Positions 27,764 through 37,919 of a stretch of DNA of 64,000 nt are shown here, one piece after another. A model generated the notes under the pieces. That model saw only the letters and a list, made by a program, of their open reading frames with translations. It had not been told where the DNA came from and searched no databases. Made by a program: the position numbers and the translations under genes. The stretch comes from Pseudonocardia parietis. GTDB lineage: Bacteria; Actinomycetota; Actinomycetes; Mycobacteriales; Pseudonocardiaceae. The DNA lies in the NCBI RefSeq assembly GCF_017876315.1, contig NZ_JAGINU010000001.1, positions 4,650,001-4,714,000 on the forward strand. Direction: 5' to 3'. Position 1 is the stretch's first letter. Each line of letters opens with the position of its first letter.

Positions 27764-28348
27764 CTAGTCCGGTTGCGGGGCCGCCCGCCGGGGCGGCTCC
27801 CACGCCTGCGCCAGCTGCGCGCGGGTCTCGGCCAGCAACTGCGGGATGACCTTCGTCTGCCCGACGACGGCGATGAAGTTCGCGTCGCCGCCCCACCGCG
27901 GGACGACGTGCTGGTGCAGGTGCTCGGCCAGCGAACCGCCCGCGACGTGGCCCAGGTTGAGGCCCACGTTGAACGCGTGCGGTGCCGCCACCCGCTTCAT
28001 GGTCACCACCGCCTGCCGGGTGAAGGCCATCAGCTCGGCCGTCTCGGAGTCGGTGAGCTCCTCCAGCTCCGCGACGTGCCGGTAGGGCAGCACCATCAGG
28101 TGACCCGGGTTGTAGGGGTGCAGGTTGAGCAGCGCGAACACCTCGTCACCGCGGGCGATGACGAGGTTGTCGGCGTCCGGCTCCACATCCTCGCCGGGGT
28201 CCCCGACGATCTCACCGCGCGCGATCCGGCAGAACGGGCAGCCGAGATCCGAGGCACCCTTGATGTAGGCCAGCCGGTGCGGGGTCCAGAGCCGGGCGAA
28301 CCCGTCGGGCGTCCCGACTCCCTCCTGCGGGACCCACTGCTGCTCCAT
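27764..28348 (-). CDS. HIT-domain protein, AP4A phosphorylase-like
   Basis: 194 residues. The histidine triad HLHQHVVPRW is near residue 143, preceded by NLHPYNPGHLMVLPYRH and a CPFC pair that probably binds zinc. Family members cleave dinucleoside polyphosphates such as AP4A. It starts 16 bp after thrS and is a fixed member of this actinobacterial operon. Confidence 0.92.
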   Translation of the reverse strand: MEQQWVPQEGVGTPDGFARLWTPHRLAYIKGASDLGCPFCRIARGEIVGDPGEDVEPDADNLVIARGDEVFALLNLHPYNPGHLMVLPYRHVAELEELTDSETAELMAFTRQAVVTMKRVAAPHAFNVGLNLGHVAGGSLAEHLHQHVVPRWGGDANFIAVVGQTKVIPQLLAETRAQLAQAWEPPRRAAPQPD

Positions 28349-28364
28349 CAGGCGATCCTAAGCT

Positions 28365-30416
28365 TCAGCCTGCGAGGAACGACTCCGCGTCCGGTGAGGT
28401 GTTCGTCCGCGATCCCACCCACTCCACGATCGCCGCCACCGCCTCGTCGACCGGCACACCGTTGCGCTGCGAACCGTCACGGAACCGGAAGCTCACGGCG
28501 CCCGCCTCGACGTCCCGGCCACCGGCGAGCAGCAGGAACGGCACCTTCTGGAGGGTGTGGGTGCGGATCTTCTTCTGCATCCGGTCGTCGCCTGCGTCGA
28601 CCTCGATCCGGATGCCGTGGGTGCGCAGCTTCGCCGCGATCTCGCGGGCGTAGGTCTCCTGGGCGTCGGTCACCGGGATGGCGACCACCTGGACGGGGGC
28701 CAGCCAGGCCGGGAAGGCACCGGCGTAGTGCTCGGTGAGCACACCGAAGAAACGCTCGATCGACCCGAACAGCGCACGGTGGATCATCACCGGCCGCTGC
28801 CGGGACCCGTCGGGCGCGGTGTACTCCAGCTCGAAGCGGTCCGGCAGCATCATGTCGACCTGGATCGTCGACATCTGCCAGTACCGGCCGATGGCGTCCT
28901 TGGCCTGCACGGAGATCTTCGGGGCGTAGAAGGCGGCGCCGCCCGGGTCGTCGCGCAGCTCCAGGCCGAAGCTCGACGCGGCCTCGCGCAGCGCCCCGGT
29001 GGCCTCGGCCCACGCCTCGTCGGACCCGATCGACTTCTCCGGGTTGCGGGTGGAGAGCTCCAGGTAGAAGTCGTCGAGGCCGTAGTCGCGCAGCAGGTCC
29101 AGCACGAACTGCAGCAGCGAGCGGATCTCGTCCGCCATCTGGTCGCGGCTGCAGTAGATGTGCGCGTCGTCCTGGGTGAAACCGCGGGCCCGGGTGAGGC
29201 CGTGCACGACGCCGGACTTCTCGTACCGGTAGACGGTGCCGAACTCGAACAGCCGCAGCGGCAGCTCCCGGTACGACCGCCCGCGCGACCGGAAGATCAG
29301 GTTGTGCATCGGGCAGTTCATCGGCTTGAGGTAGTAGTCGACGGCCTGCTTCTTCAGCTCACCGTCGGGCCCGTACTCGGCGTCGAGCTGCATGGGCGGG
29401 TACATGCCCTCGGCGTACCAGTCGAGGTGCCCGGAGAGCTCGAAGAGCTGCCCCTTGGTGGCGTGCGGCGAGTAGACGAACTCGTAGCCCGCCTCGGCGT
29501 GCCGGATCCGCGAGTAGTCCTCCAGCTCCTTGCGGACGACGCCGCCCTTGGGATGGAAGACGGGCAGGCCGGAGCCGATCTCGTCCGGGAAGCTGAACAG
29601 GTCCAGCTCGGAACCCAGCCTGCGGTGGTCGCGGCGCTCGGCCTCGGCGATCCGCTCGAGGTAGGCGTCCTGCGCGTCCTGGGACTCCCAGGCGGTGCCG
29701 TAGATCCGCTGCAGCTGGGTGTTGCGCTGGTCGCCGCGCCAGTACGCGGCGGCCGACCGGGTCAGGGTGAACGCCGGGATGAACTTGGTGGTCGGCAGGT
29801 GCGGGCCGCGGCACAGGTCGGACCAGAGGGTCTGCCCACTGTGTGCGTGGACGTTGTCGTAGACGGTCAGCTCGCCGGAGGCGTCGACCTCCATGACCTC
29901 GCTGTCCTCGTCGCCGCCCTTGAGGTCGATCAGCTCGAGCTTGTACGGCTCCCCGGCCAGCTCGGTGCGTGCCTCGTCCTTGGACCCGAAGCGCCGCCGG
30001 GCGAACCGCTGCCCCGACTTGACGATCTTCTTCATCGCCGACTCGATCTTCTTCAGATCCTCGGGGGTGAAGGGGGTGTCGACGTCGAAGTCGTAGTAGA
30101 AACCGTCGGTGACCGGCGGGCCGATGCCCAGCTTCGCCTTCGGGAAGAGCTGCTGGACGGCCTGGGCCAGCACGTGCGCGCAGGAGTGCCGGATGACGCT
30201 GCGGCCCTCGTCGGTGTTCGCCGCAACGGGCACGACGTCCGTGTCGGCCTCGGGCGCCCACGCGAGGTCGCGGAGGTTCCCCTCGGCGTCGCGCACGACG
30301 AGGATCGCCTCGGGCCCACTCGTCGTCAGGCCGCCCTCCCGGACGCGCGCACCGGCGGTCGTCCCGGCCGGCACCCGGATCGGGGCGGACGCGGGCGGAG
30401 CGGGCGGTGCGGACAC
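28365..30416 (-). CDS. thrS: Threonyl-tRNA synthetase
   Basis: 683 residues. TGS-like N terminus, editing domain with [13 protein letters not shown], class II catalytic core with [21 protein letters not shown] and [15 protein letters not shown] (the Cys and two His that bind zinc), and the anticodon-binding C terminus. GTG at 30416 is chosen because GGAGG lies 7 nt upstream; a longer reading from 30743 has no family similarity. Head gene of the operon running through to pdxS. Confidence 0.95.
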   Translation of the reverse strand: MSAPPAPPASAPIRVPAGTTAGARVREGGLTTSGPEAILVVRDAEGNLRDLAWAPEADTDVVPVAANTDEGRSVIRHSCAHVLAQAVQQLFPKAKLGIGPPVTDGFYYDFDVDTPFTPEDLKKIESAMKKIVKSGQRFARRRFGSKDEARTELAGEPYKLELIDLKGGDEDSEVMEVDASGELTVYDNVHAHSGQTLWSDLCRGPHLPTTKFIPAFTLTRSAAAYWRGDQRNTQLQRIYGTAWESQDAQDAYLERIAEAERRDHRRLGSELDLFSFPDEIGSGLPVFHPKGGVVRKELEDYSRIRHAEAGYEFVYSPHATKGQLFELSGHLDWYAEGMYPPMQLDAEYGPDGELKKQAVDYYLKPMNCPMHNLIFRSRGRSYRELPLRLFEFGTVYRYEKSGVVHGLTRARGFTQDDAHIYCSRDQMADEIRSLLQFVLDLLRDYGLDDFYLELSTRNPEKSIGSDEAWAEATGALREAASSFGLELRDDPGGAAFYAPKISVQAKDAIGRYWQMSTIQVDMMLPDRFELEYTAPDGSRQRPVMIHRALFGSIERFFGVLTEHYAGAFPAWLAPVQVVAIPVTDAQETYAREIAAKLRTHGIRIEVDAGDDRMQKKIRTHTLQKVPFLLLAGGRDVEAGAVSFRFRDGSQRNGVPVDEAVAAIVEWVGSRTNTSPDAESFLAG

Positions 30417-30605
30417 GGTGCGGCCTCCAGGGCGGTCACGGATGGTGGCGCTCCTGTTCGGGAGCCCCGACGATGCTAGTAGGGGCCCGCGAGGCGGTGA
30501 CGGGCGCCGCCGCAACACGCCGGCGAGGATGATCGTCGCGGGAGCGGGGCCGGGATCGCGGGGGCCCGGGGAAGATCCGGCGATCGCCCGGCGTTGGGTC
30601 GGGTC

Positions 30606-31613
30606 GTGGTCCCCCTCTCCGTGCTCGACCTGGTCCCCGTCGCCGACGGTTCGTCCGCGACCGACGCGCTGGCGCACAGCACCCGGCTCGTGCAGCGGAC
30701 CGAGGAGCTCGGTTTCACCCGCTACTGGGTGGCCGAGCACCACGCGATGCCCGGCATCGCGAGCTCGTCACCGCCGGTGCTGATCGCGCACCTGGCCGGG
30801 GCGACCGAGCGCATCCGGGTCGGCTCCGGTGGCGTCATGCTGCCCAACCACCGCCCGCTCGTCGTCGCCGAGCAGTTCGGGACGCTCGAGGCACTGCACC
30901 CGGACCGCATCGACCTGGGGATCGGTCGTGCGCCGGGCACCGACCCGAAGACCGCCGCCGCGCTGCGCGGGACCACCGCGGCACAGCTGCACGCACCGGA
31001 GGACTTCCCGGACCAGCTCGTCGAGCTGGCCTCGTACTTCCGGGGCGACGCCGACGTGCTCGCCGTGCCCGCCACGGGGAACGCGCCCTCGCTGTGGCTG
31101 CTCGGGTCGTCGGGCTACTCGGCGAAGCTGGCCGGGATGCTGGGGCTGCCGTTCTCGTTCGCGCACCACTTCTCGAGCCGGAACACGACGGCGGCCCTCG
31201 AGCTGTACCGGGAGCACTTCCGGCCGTCGGCGATGCTGTCCGAGCCGTACTCGATGATCGCGGCGAGCGTGTTCTGCGCGGACACCGACGAGGCCGCCCG
31301 CGATCTCTCGCTGCCCGCCGCCCTGCAGTTCCTGCACCTGCGGCTGGGCAACCCGCGCGAGCTCCCGGGGCCCGAGGAGGTCGCGGCGTTCGAGTGGACC
31401 GACCAGGCGCGGGCGTTCGTCGAGCAGCGCCGGGCCGACCAGATCATCGGGTCGCCGGCGACGGTGGCGGCGGGCGTCGAGGAGCTGGCGGCCCGCACCG
31501 GCGTCGACGAGCTGATGGTGACGACGTCGACCTACCGCGGCGAGGACCGGCTGCGGTCCTTCGAACTGCTCGCCGACGCCGTCGGCATGCCGGGGGACGC
31601 CGCCGCGGCGTGA
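30606..31613 (+). CDS. LLM-class (luciferase-like) flavin-dependent monooxygenase
   Basis: About 335 residues; the start is uncertain between TTG at 30594 and GTG at 30606, with no good ribosome site at either. The TIM-barrel luciferase-like fold is shown by [45 protein letters not shown] and [13 protein letters not shown]. It matches the MsnO8-type group of single-component family members of unknown substrate. Divergent from thrS, with about 190 bp between them and no clear operator. Confidence 0.85.
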   Translation: MVPLSVLDLVPVADGSSATDALAHSTRLVQRTEELGFTRYWVAEHHAMPGIASSSPPVLIAHLAGATERIRVGSGGVMLPNHRPLVVAEQFGTLEALHPDRIDLGIGRAPGTDPKTAAALRGTTAAQLHAPEDFPDQLVELASYFRGDADVLAVPATGNAPSLWLLGSSGYSAKLAGMLGLPFSFAHHFSSRNTTAALELYREHFRPSAMLSEPYSMIAASVFCADTDEAARDLSLPAALQFLHLRLGNPRELPGPEEVAAFEWTDQARAFVEQRRADQIIGSPATVAAGVEELAARTGVDELMVTTSTYRGEDRLRSFELLADAVGMPGDAAAA

Positions 31614-31663
31614 TCGCCGTGTCGCTCGGCGCCCGACACCGTCCGGTCGGCCCTGCCGCGGTG

Positions 31664-31687
31664 GCCCGGGTACCACCCGGCCCGGGC
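31664..31687 (+). terminator. Hairpin after the LLM gene
   Basis: Inverted repeat GCCCGGG / CCCGGGC around a 10-nt loop, 50 bp beyond the stop codon. Confidence 0.5.
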
Positions 31688-31973
31688 GGTCACGCGCGTC
31701 GTCGCACGCAGACGCCCGCTGCTCGACGGAGCGGGTGGCCGCATGCCGCAGAGCCGTACGGCGCAGGCACGATGGTGCGTGCGGTGGTGCTCCCAGGGCC
31801 GAATGGTGACGTATCGCCGTACCACCCGTGATGACGTGCCGACATTCGAGTGACGTCGATCAGGTGGGCACATCGCAACCCGCCGGTAACTCGTTGACCG
31901 GCCGAGCACGTGTGTGCCCGACCCGAGGCAGACGCCGGCCACCCCGCCGGCCGGACCGTGAGAGGAGAGGCGG
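31688..31973. other. Intergenic leader upstream of the class A PBP gene
   Basis: Nothing coding was recognised. A hairpin GCCGGC-caccc-GCCGGC type element sits near 31935-31952, and AGAGGAGAGG just before the TTG start forms a strong ribosome site. TTGACC near 31894 could be a -35, but no convincing -10 is paired with it. Confidence 0.4.
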
Positions 31974-34900
31974 TTGACCGCAGGCCCGCCCCCGTCCCCG
32001 CGGTCTCGGCGCTCCCCCGACGACGAGCCGTACGGCTACGGCCGGTCCGTCCGGACCGAGGAGCGCCCGACCGGCCGGCACGGCAGTGACCAGGTCGCCC
32101 GTCCGGACTCGGGCCGGCCGCCGCGACACGGCGCTCCCGCCCAGGACACCGGCGATACGCACGGCGGCACGACGCACAGCAGGAACGGCGGCGCCTCCGC
32201 TCCGAACGACCGCGCTCCCGACGGCCCCGTCCCGAACGGCCGGGCACCGAACAGTCGGACTCCGAACGGCCGGGCTCCGAACGGCCGAACTTCGAACGAC
32301 CGCCCAGGCGGCCACGCTCCAGGCGGCCCCGTTCCGAACAGCCGCGTTCCCGACGGCCGCGTTCCCGTCAGCCGCGCTCCTGACGGCCACCCTCCGAACG
32401 GCCACCCTCCGGGCGGCCACGTCCCGGGCGGCCACGCTCCGAACGGCCGAGTCCCTGACGGCCGCGCTCCGAACGGCAGTGTTCCGGACGGTCGTGTTCC
32501 AAACGGCCGCGCTCCGGCCGGCCGCGTTCCGGACGCCCAGGGCCCGAACGGCCGCACTCCGGCCGAGCCCGCTCCGAACGGTCTCGCTCCGGACACCAAG
32601 ATCGGTCTCCGGGTGCGGGGCGGAACCGTCCCCCGCGACCCGGGAACGCCCGTGCCGCCGTTGCCCCCGCCGCCGCCACCCGGCCCGGGCGGACCCGCCG
32701 CACGCCCTCCCCGCGCAACCCCCCCGGTCCCCGACCCGGCCGGCACGGTCCCGACCGGCGCGGCCGCCGCGCGCGCCGGCGTCGTCACCGGCGCCGGGCG
32801 ACGACCGGACGAGCCCCCGGCCGGCCGCCGCCGCCGCGATCCCGCCGCGGCCCCGGCCCCCGCCGTCGACACCGGCGGCACCGGCGACGACGCCACCCGG
32901 GTGGCTCCCGTCGACGACGCGACCCGGGTGTCCCCCCTCCGCGAGGCCGCCTCGACCGCGGTCGCCGCCGCGGACGCCGATGCCGACCGGCCGCGCCGCC
33001 GTCGCCGCGCGGAGCCGGAACGCCCGCTGGACCGGGTCGTCGCGCTCGTCGGGCCGGGCATCGGGACCGTGCGCCGCCGGCTCGGCATCCTCGACGCCGG
33101 GCAGAAGGCCGCGCTCACCCCGCAGGAGCGGAAGACCCGCCGGCGCAAGCAGATCCGGTACTCGCTGATCGGCGGCGCCGTCTCGGTCGTGCTGCTGCCG
33201 CTGCTGCTGATCGGCATCGGCTGGCTGATCTTCCCGATCCCCAGCACGGACGAGACGGTGCAGAAGCAGGTCGCCACCGTCTCCTATGCCGACGGCGGGC
33301 AGCTGGCCCGGCTCGTGCCCGAGCACGGCAACCGGATCAGGGTCGGGATGGAGTCGATCCCGCCGCACGTGCGCGAGGCGGTGCTGGCCGCCGAGGACCG
33401 GACGTTCTACTCGAACCCCGGCTTCGACATCACCGGCATCATGCGGGCCGTGCTCAACCAGCTCACCGGCGGTGCGGGCGGCGGCTCGACGATCACCCAG
33501 CAGTACGTCAAGAACACCCTGGTCGGCAACGACGCGACGTACTGGCGCAAGTACAAGGAACTGGTCGTCTCGCTGAAGGTCTCCGGGCAGAAGTCGAAGG
33601 ACGAGATCCTCAACGGCTACCTGAACGCGATCTACTTCGGGCGCGGCGCCTACGGCATCGAGTCGGCCAGCCTGGCGTACTACGGCAAGCCCGCCGCGCA
33701 GCTGACGCCGAGCGAGGGCGCGCTGCTCGCCGGGATCATCCAGTCGCCGTCGAACTGGGACCCGGCGAACTCGCCGGAGAGCGCGCGGGAGCGCTGGAAC
33801 TTCGTGCTCGGTGGCATGGCCCAGCAGGGCTGGATCTCCGAGGCCGACCGGAAGGCCGCGGTCTTCCCCGAGACGATCCCGCCGGAGAACACCTCGCGCT
33901 CGTCGTCGCTGACCGACGAGCGCGGGCACATCCTCAACGCCGTCCGGTCCGAGCTGGGGTCGCTGGGCATCTCCGAGCAGGCCTTCGCGCAGGGCGGCCT
34001 GCAGGTCACGACGACCATCGCCCCGCAGCGCCAGCAGGAGCTGACCGAGGCCGTCCGCGGCGAGATGGAGGGCCAGCCCGAGATCCTGCGATCCGGCGCC
34101 GTCGCCATCGATCCGCAGACCGGCGGCATCGTCGGCTACTACGGCGGGGAGAACGGTACGGGCCTGGACTACGCCACGGTGATGAAGCAGCCCGGGTCGA
34201 CGTTCAAGCCGTTCGCCGTGCTCGCCGGGCTGCTGGAGGACGACCCGGTCGGTCTGGGCACCGTCTTCGACGGCTCCGAGCGGCCCGGCCTGCGCAACGC
34301 CGAGGGGGCGAACTGCCCGAGCTGCGATCTCAAGCAGGCCATGACGATCTCCAACAACGTCGTGTTCACCAAGCTCGCCGCGCAGATCGGGCCGCAGAAG
34401 GTCGCCGAGGCCGCCCGGCTCGCCGGGATCACCGCCCCGATGGAGAACCCGGACGCCCGGCTCCCGCTGGGCAACAAGGAGGTCACCCCGGTGCAGCTGG
34501 CGTCGTCGTACGCGACGATCGCGGCCGGCGGGGTCTGGCACGCACCGCACCTGGTGTCCAAGGTCGTCGACTCCGAGGGCAACGTGCTCTACGAGTACGC
34601 ACCCGGCCAGGGCGAGCAGCGGTTCCCGGAGCAGGTGGCCCGCAACGTCTCCGAGTCGATGATGAACGTCGTCGAGCAGGACGACGTGGAGCTGCCCGGT
34701 GGGCAGCCCGCGGCGGGCAAGACCGGCACCGTCCAGTCCCGGTTCGAGGGCGAGAACAACGACGCCTGGTTCGCCGGTTTCACCCCCGAGATCGCGACCG
34801 CCGTGTGGATCGGCACCGACCGCAACGACCCGATCCGGACGGCGTCGGGAGAGCCGGTCAGCGGCAAGGGCCTGCCCGCCGACGTGTGGCAGGAGTTCAT

Positions 34901-35213
34901 GTCCAGCGCGGTCCGCAGCACCGGGATCGTCGAGTTCCCGGCCTTCCGCCCGATCGGGGAGTCGCCGTCGGAGCTGGCGCCCAACGAGCCGACCGAGACA
35001 CCGGAACCACCCTCGACCAGCAGCGAACCACCGTCGCCGACCCCGGAGCCGGAGGAACAGCCCCCGCCGCCGCCCGAGCCGGAGGTCCTGGTCGAGCCGA
35101 CCCCCACTCCCGAGCCCAGCACCGAGCAGCCGGTCGAGACGCAGCAGGAGCTCCGGCAGGAGCCGCAGCCGGGTGAGGACGCGGGCCTCGACGGCGAACC
35201 GACGTTCGGCTGA
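31974..35213 (+). CDS. Class A penicillin-binding protein (GT51 transglycosylase/transpeptidase), PonA type
   Basis: 1079 residues, far longer than the usual 700-820. TTG at 31974 is preceded by AGAGGAGAGG. Residues 1-390 are a cytoplasmic low-complexity tail with pentapeptide repeats (about 78-205). One membrane helix (about 396-418) leads to the glycosyltransferase domain (SIPPHVREAVLAAEDRTFY, GGSTITQQYVKN, YLNAIYFGRGAYGIE). The penicillin-binding domain follows, with SxxK at Ser742-Lys745 (PGSTFKPF), SNN at 793 and KTG at 916. A Pro/Glu-rich tail covers about 1010-1079. It polymerises and crosslinks peptidoglycan outside the membrane. The unusual cytoplasmic tail may dock partners. Confidence 0.95.
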   Translation: MTAGPPPSPRSRRSPDDEPYGYGRSVRTEERPTGRHGSDQVARPDSGRPPRHGAPAQDTGDTHGGTTHSRNGGASAPNDRAPDGPVPNGRAPNSRTPNGRAPNGRTSNDRPGGHAPGGPVPNSRVPDGRVPVSRAPDGHPPNGHPPGGHVPGGHAPNGRVPDGRAPNGSVPDGRVPNGRAPAGRVPDAQGPNGRTPAEPAPNGLAPDTKIGLRVRGGTVPRDPGTPVPPLPPPPPPGPGGPAARPPRATPPVPDPAGTVPTGAAAARAGVVTGAGRRPDEPPAGRRRRDPAAAPAPAVDTGGTGDDATRVAPVDDATRVSPLREAASTAVAAADADADRPRRRRRAEPERPLDRVVALVGPGIGTVRRRLGILDAGQKAALTPQERKTRRRKQIRYSLIGGAVSVVLLPLLLIGIGWLIFPIPSTDETVQKQVATVSYADGGQLARLVPEHGNRIRVGMESIPPHVREAVLAAEDRTFYSNPGFDITGIMRAVLNQLTGGAGGGSTITQQYVKNTLVGNDATYWRKYKELVVSLKVSGQKSKDEILNGYLNAIYFGRGAYGIESASLAYYGKPAAQLTPSEGALLAGIIQSPSNWDPANSPESARERWNFVLGGMAQQGWISEADRKAAVFPETIPPENTSRSSSLTDERGHILNAVRSELGSLGISEQAFAQGGLQVTTTIAPQRQQELTEAVRGEMEGQPEILRSGAVAIDPQTGGIVGYYGGENGTGLDYATVMKQPGSTFKPFAVLAGLLEDDPVGLGTVFDGSERPGLRNAEGANCPSCDLKQAMTISNNVVFTKLAAQIGPQKVAEAARLAGITAPMENPDARLPLGNKEVTPVQLASSYATIAAGGVWHAPHLVSKVVDSEGNVLYEYAPGQGEQRFPEQVARNVSESMMNVVEQDDVELPGGQPAAGKTGTVQSRFEGENNDAWFAGFTPEIATAVWIGTDRNDPIRTASGEPVSGKGLPADVWQEFMSSAVRSTGIVEFPAFRPIGESPSELAPNEPTETPEPPSTSSEPPSPTPEPEEQPPPPPEPEVLVEPTPTPEPSTEQPVETQQELRQEPQPGEDAGLDGEPTFG
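32205..32589 (+). repeat. 15-bp coding repeat array in the PBP tail
   Basis: About 25 imperfect in-frame 15-bp units of the form CCGAACGGCCGNGYT, encoding pentapeptides such as PNGRA, PDGRV and PNGHP. Third positions and single residues vary, pointing to old slippage or recombination rather than recent copying. Confidence 0.9.
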
Positions 35214-35254
35214 CGAGCCTGCCCGCACCGTCGTCGCCGGGCTACGGTGGATCC

Positions 35255-35467
35255 GTGACCGGACACCATCACTTCGAGGTGGTGGCCTGGCGGGCGGACC
35301 GCAGGCTCACCCTCTACGTGCCCGGCATCGAGGCGTCGACCACCGTCGACGACCCCCGGGTGGCCGAGGACGCCGTGCGGGACCTGATCTCCGACCTGAC
35401 CGGCGTCGACCGCGGCGAGATCACCTGCGACATCCGGCTCGGCCGCCCCTGGCGGTCCGGCATCTGA
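35255..35467 (+). CDS. Small protein with a HicB-like half fold
   Basis: 70 residues from GTG. TACGGT at 35243-35248 six nt upstream would make it leaderless. The sequence VPGIEASTTVDDPRVAEDAVRDLISDLTG resembles the single beta-alpha unit of HicB-type antitoxins, but no HicA partner is next to it. It lies between the PBP gene and lysG. Function unknown. Confidence 0.55.
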   Translation: MTGHHHFEVVAWRADRRLTLYVPGIEASTTVDDPRVAEDAVRDLISDLTGVDRGEITCDIRLGRPWRSGI

Positions 35468-35480
35468 GGGCACACCGGCC

Positions 35481-36389
35481 CTACCGGTGCTCCCTGAGCG
35501 GCGGGACCAGGATCCGGGACGCGACCTCCTGCACCGCGTCGGTCAGCGCGTCCAGCACCGGGGTGGAGAGCTTCCAGTGCTGCCAGTACAGCGGCACGTC
35601 CAGGTACCGCACGGCGTCGAGCAGCACGATCCGGCCCGAGTCCGCGGCCGCCCTCGCCGGCGCGTCGGTGAACATCCCCCAGCCCAGACCCGCCCGGACG
35701 GCGTCGTGGTAGCCGTCGGCGGCCGGGACCCGGTGCGCGGGCCCGGTACACGGCCGGTGGGTGATCCGCCGGACGAAACGGGTCTGCAACCGGTCCTTGG
35801 GGCCGAAGTCGACCCGCGGCGCGACCGGGAACGCCTCCGCGGGGTCCCGCCCGGCGAACCACCGGTCGTGGATCGCACGGGCCGCCACCGGCCGGTAGCG
35901 GGTGGCGCCGATCGGACGGACCGCGCAGCCCTGCACGGCAGCGGCCGACGTCGTCACCGCGCCGAGGACCGCACCTTCACGGAGCAGGGCCGCGGTGTGC
36001 TCCTCGTCGTCGACGTGCAGGTCGAGCCGGACGCCGTGGCGAGCCGCGAGGGGGACGACGGCCCGCAGGAACCAGTGGGTGACCGAGTCGGCGTTGACCG
36101 CGATCGGGAGGTGGACACCCGTCGCGTCGCCGCCGCCGTCGCCGAGGTTGCGCGACACCGAGTCCTCCAGCACCGCGATCTGCCGCGCCAGGCGTAGCAG
36201 CACCTGCCCCGCCTCGGTGGCGGCACACGGCCGGGACCGGCGCACCAGGACGTGACGGGACTGGCGTTCGAGAGCCTTGATCCGCTGGGACACCGCCGAC
36301 GGGGTGATCCCCAGGGCGTCGGCGGCGCCCTCGAAGCTCCCCTGCTCGACGACGGCGCTCAACGTGGCCAGCCGGTCCCGGTCGTACAT
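35481..36389 (-). CDS. lysG: LysR-family regulator, ArgP/LysG type
   Basis: 302 residues. The HTH (LATLSAVVEQGSFEGAADALGITPSAVSQRIKALE) and the effector domain follow the ArgP/LysG pattern. It is divergent from a LysE exporter, the classical arrangement in which lysine or arginine accumulation makes LysG activate lysE. The 83-bp gap contains a candidate site. Confidence 0.9.
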   Translation of the reverse strand: MYDRDRLATLSAVVEQGSFEGAADALGITPSAVSQRIKALERQSRHVLVRRSRPCAATEAGQVLLRLARQIAVLEDSVSRNLGDGGGDATGVHLPIAVNADSVTHWFLRAVVPLAARHGVRLDLHVDDEEHTAALLREGAVLGAVTTSAAAVQGCAVRPIGATRYRPVAARAIHDRWFAGRDPAEAFPVAPRVDFGPKDRLQTRFVRRITHRPCTGPAHRVPAADGYHDAVRAGLGWGMFTDAPARAAADSGRIVLLDAVRYLDVPLYWQHWKLSTPVLDALTDAVQEVASRILVPPLREHR

Positions 36390-36405
36390 GAAGCGAGCCT
36401 AATGT

Positions 36406-36414
36406 TGCTGAGCA
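36406..36414. promoter_or_regulatory. Candidate LysG site
   Basis: TGCTGAGCA, a perfect palindrome with a one-base centre, flanked by ATG/CAT-type symmetry in an AT-richer stretch 59 bp before lysE. The T-N11-A rule for LysR sites is loosely met. Confidence 0.35.
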
Positions 36415-36472
36415 TCCCTGAACGAGAGCGATGCAGGTGATCGGACCGCCCTACGGTCACGGAGTGAGCGTG

Positions 36473-37060
36473 ATGGTCGGGTTCGGAACCGGGTTGTCCC
36501 TGATCGCGGCGATCGGCGCCCAGAACGCGTTCGTGCTGCGGCAGGGGCTGCGGCGCGAGCACGTGTCGTCGGTCGTGGTGTTCTGCGTGCTCGCCGACCT
36601 GCTCCTGGTGACCGCGGCGGTGGCCGGCGTCGGGCTCGTGCTGGCGAACGTGCCCGGGCTGGTCGAGGTGGTGCGCTGGGGCGGGGTTGCCTACCTCGCC
36701 GGCTACGGCCTGCTGGCGGCCCGCCGGGCGCTGCGACCGGGCGCGCTGACCGCGGACGCGCGCGGTGCCGCCCGTCCGCTGGCCCCGGTGCTCGGGAGCG
36801 CGGCGGCGCTGACCTTCCTCAACCCGCACATGCTGCTGGACCTGCTCGTCCTCGGGTCGCTGGCCGCCGCGCACGGCGACGGCGGGCGGTGGGCGTTCGC
36901 CGCCGGCGTGGGCGCGGCCAGCCTGGTCTGGTTCGCCGGGCTCGGCTTCGGCGCCGCGCGGCTCGCGGGGGTGTTCGCCCGCCCGGCGGCCTGGCGGGTG
37001 CTGGACGCCGTCGTCGCCGCCGTGATGCTGGGCCTCGCGACCACACTGGCACTGGTGTAG
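36473..37060 (+). CDS. lysE: LysE/ArgO-type basic amino acid exporter
   Basis: 195 residues, about six membrane helices. GFGTGLSLIAAIGAQNAFVLRQGLRREHV and ALTFLNPHMLLD are characteristic of LysE/ArgO. ATG at 36473 is favoured because GGAG lies 8 nt upstream and it gives the normal family length; ATG at 36431 would add 14 residues. Exports lysine and/or arginine under LysG. Confidence 0.92.
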   Translation: MVGFGTGLSLIAAIGAQNAFVLRQGLRREHVSSVVVFCVLADLLLVTAAVAGVGLVLANVPGLVEVVRWGGVAYLAGYGLLAARRALRPGALTADARGAARPLAPVLGSAAALTFLNPHMLLDLLVLGSLAAAHGDGGRWAFAAGVGAASLVWFAGLGFGAARLAGVFARPAAWRVLDAVVAAVMLGLATTLALV

Positions 37061-37082
37061 GGGTCGGAGTAGAACCCGGGGG

Positions 37083-37919
37083 ATGGACGCCGAGTACGTG
37101 CCGGCGCGCCCGCCCGCGGCGCTGCGCCGCTACGTCCTGCGCTACCTCGGGTACCGGGAGCACTCCCCGGTGCCGGTGCGGCGCCGGCAGGCCCCGGCCG
37201 CCGGTGTCGCCCTGATCCTCGGGTTCCATCCGATGACGCTGTCGGGACCCGCGCTCGGGCCGGCCCGGGCCGCCGCGTTCGCGGGCGCGATGAGCGACAC
37301 CTGGGTGCTCACCGAGTTCACCGGCCCGCAGGCCGGGGTCCAGGTGGATCTCACCCCGCTCGGGATGTTCATGCTGCTCGGCGGGCAGGTGCTGCCCACC
37401 GGCGGGGTGCCAGCCCTCGACCAGCTCTCCGATCCGGTGCTCGCGGCACTGCCGGACCGGCTCGCCGCGGCACCGGGATGGGCGGAGCGGTTCGCACTGG
37501 TCAGCGGCGTGCTCGCGGACCGGCTGCTGGACGTCCGGGCCCGCCGGCCCGCCCCGGAGGTCGTCCATGCCTGGGACCGGCTCGCCGCCACCGGCGGACG
37601 GGTCACGGTCGGCCGGCTGGCCGCCGAGACCGGCTGGAGCCGCAGGCACCTGCAGGCCCGGTTCTCCGCGCAGGTGGGGCTGGCGCCGCGCACCGCGGGC
37701 CGGGTACTGCGGTTCGCGGCCGCGTCCCGGCTCGTCGGTGGCGGCCGGATCCCGCTCGCCGAGGTGGCCGTCACCTGCGGGTACGCCGACCAGGCCCACC
37801 TCAGCCGGGAGTTCCGGGCGCTGGCCGGGACGACGCCGTCGTCGTACCGGGTGGAGGGTGAAGGGTTCCCATCCGTACAAGACGTCACGCCCGGCCCCGG
37901 CCAGGATCTGCGGGCATGA
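37083..37919 (+). CDS. AraC-family transcriptional regulator
   Basis: 278 residues with a C-terminal double HTH (VTVGRLAAETGWSRRHLQARFSAQVGL and LAEVAVTCGYADQAHLSREFRALAGTTPSSYR). The N-terminal domain is of the DUF6597 type found in small-molecule sensing regulators. TAGAAC at 37070-37075 seven nt upstream suggests leaderless transcription. First of four genes joined by 4-bp overlaps. Confidence 0.9.
   Translation: MDAEYVPARPPAALRRYVLRYLGYREHSPVPVRRRQAPAAGVALILGFHPMTLSGPALGPARAAAFAGAMSDTWVLTEFTGPQAGVQVDLTPLGMFMLLGGQVLPTGGVPALDQLSDPVLAALPDRLAAAPGWAERFALVSGVLADRLLDVRARRPAPEVVHAWDRLAATGGRVTVGRLAAETGWSRRHLQARFSAQVGLAPRTAGRVLRFAAASRLVGGGRIPLAEVAVTCGYADQAHLSREFRALAGTTPSSYRVEGEGFPSVQDVTPGPGQDLRA

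Noticed and set aside
31860-35228. 1122-codon open frame on the minus strand opposite the PBP gene
   Set aside because: Low-complexity reading of the antisense strand with no motifs; the plus-strand protein has complete catalytic motifs.
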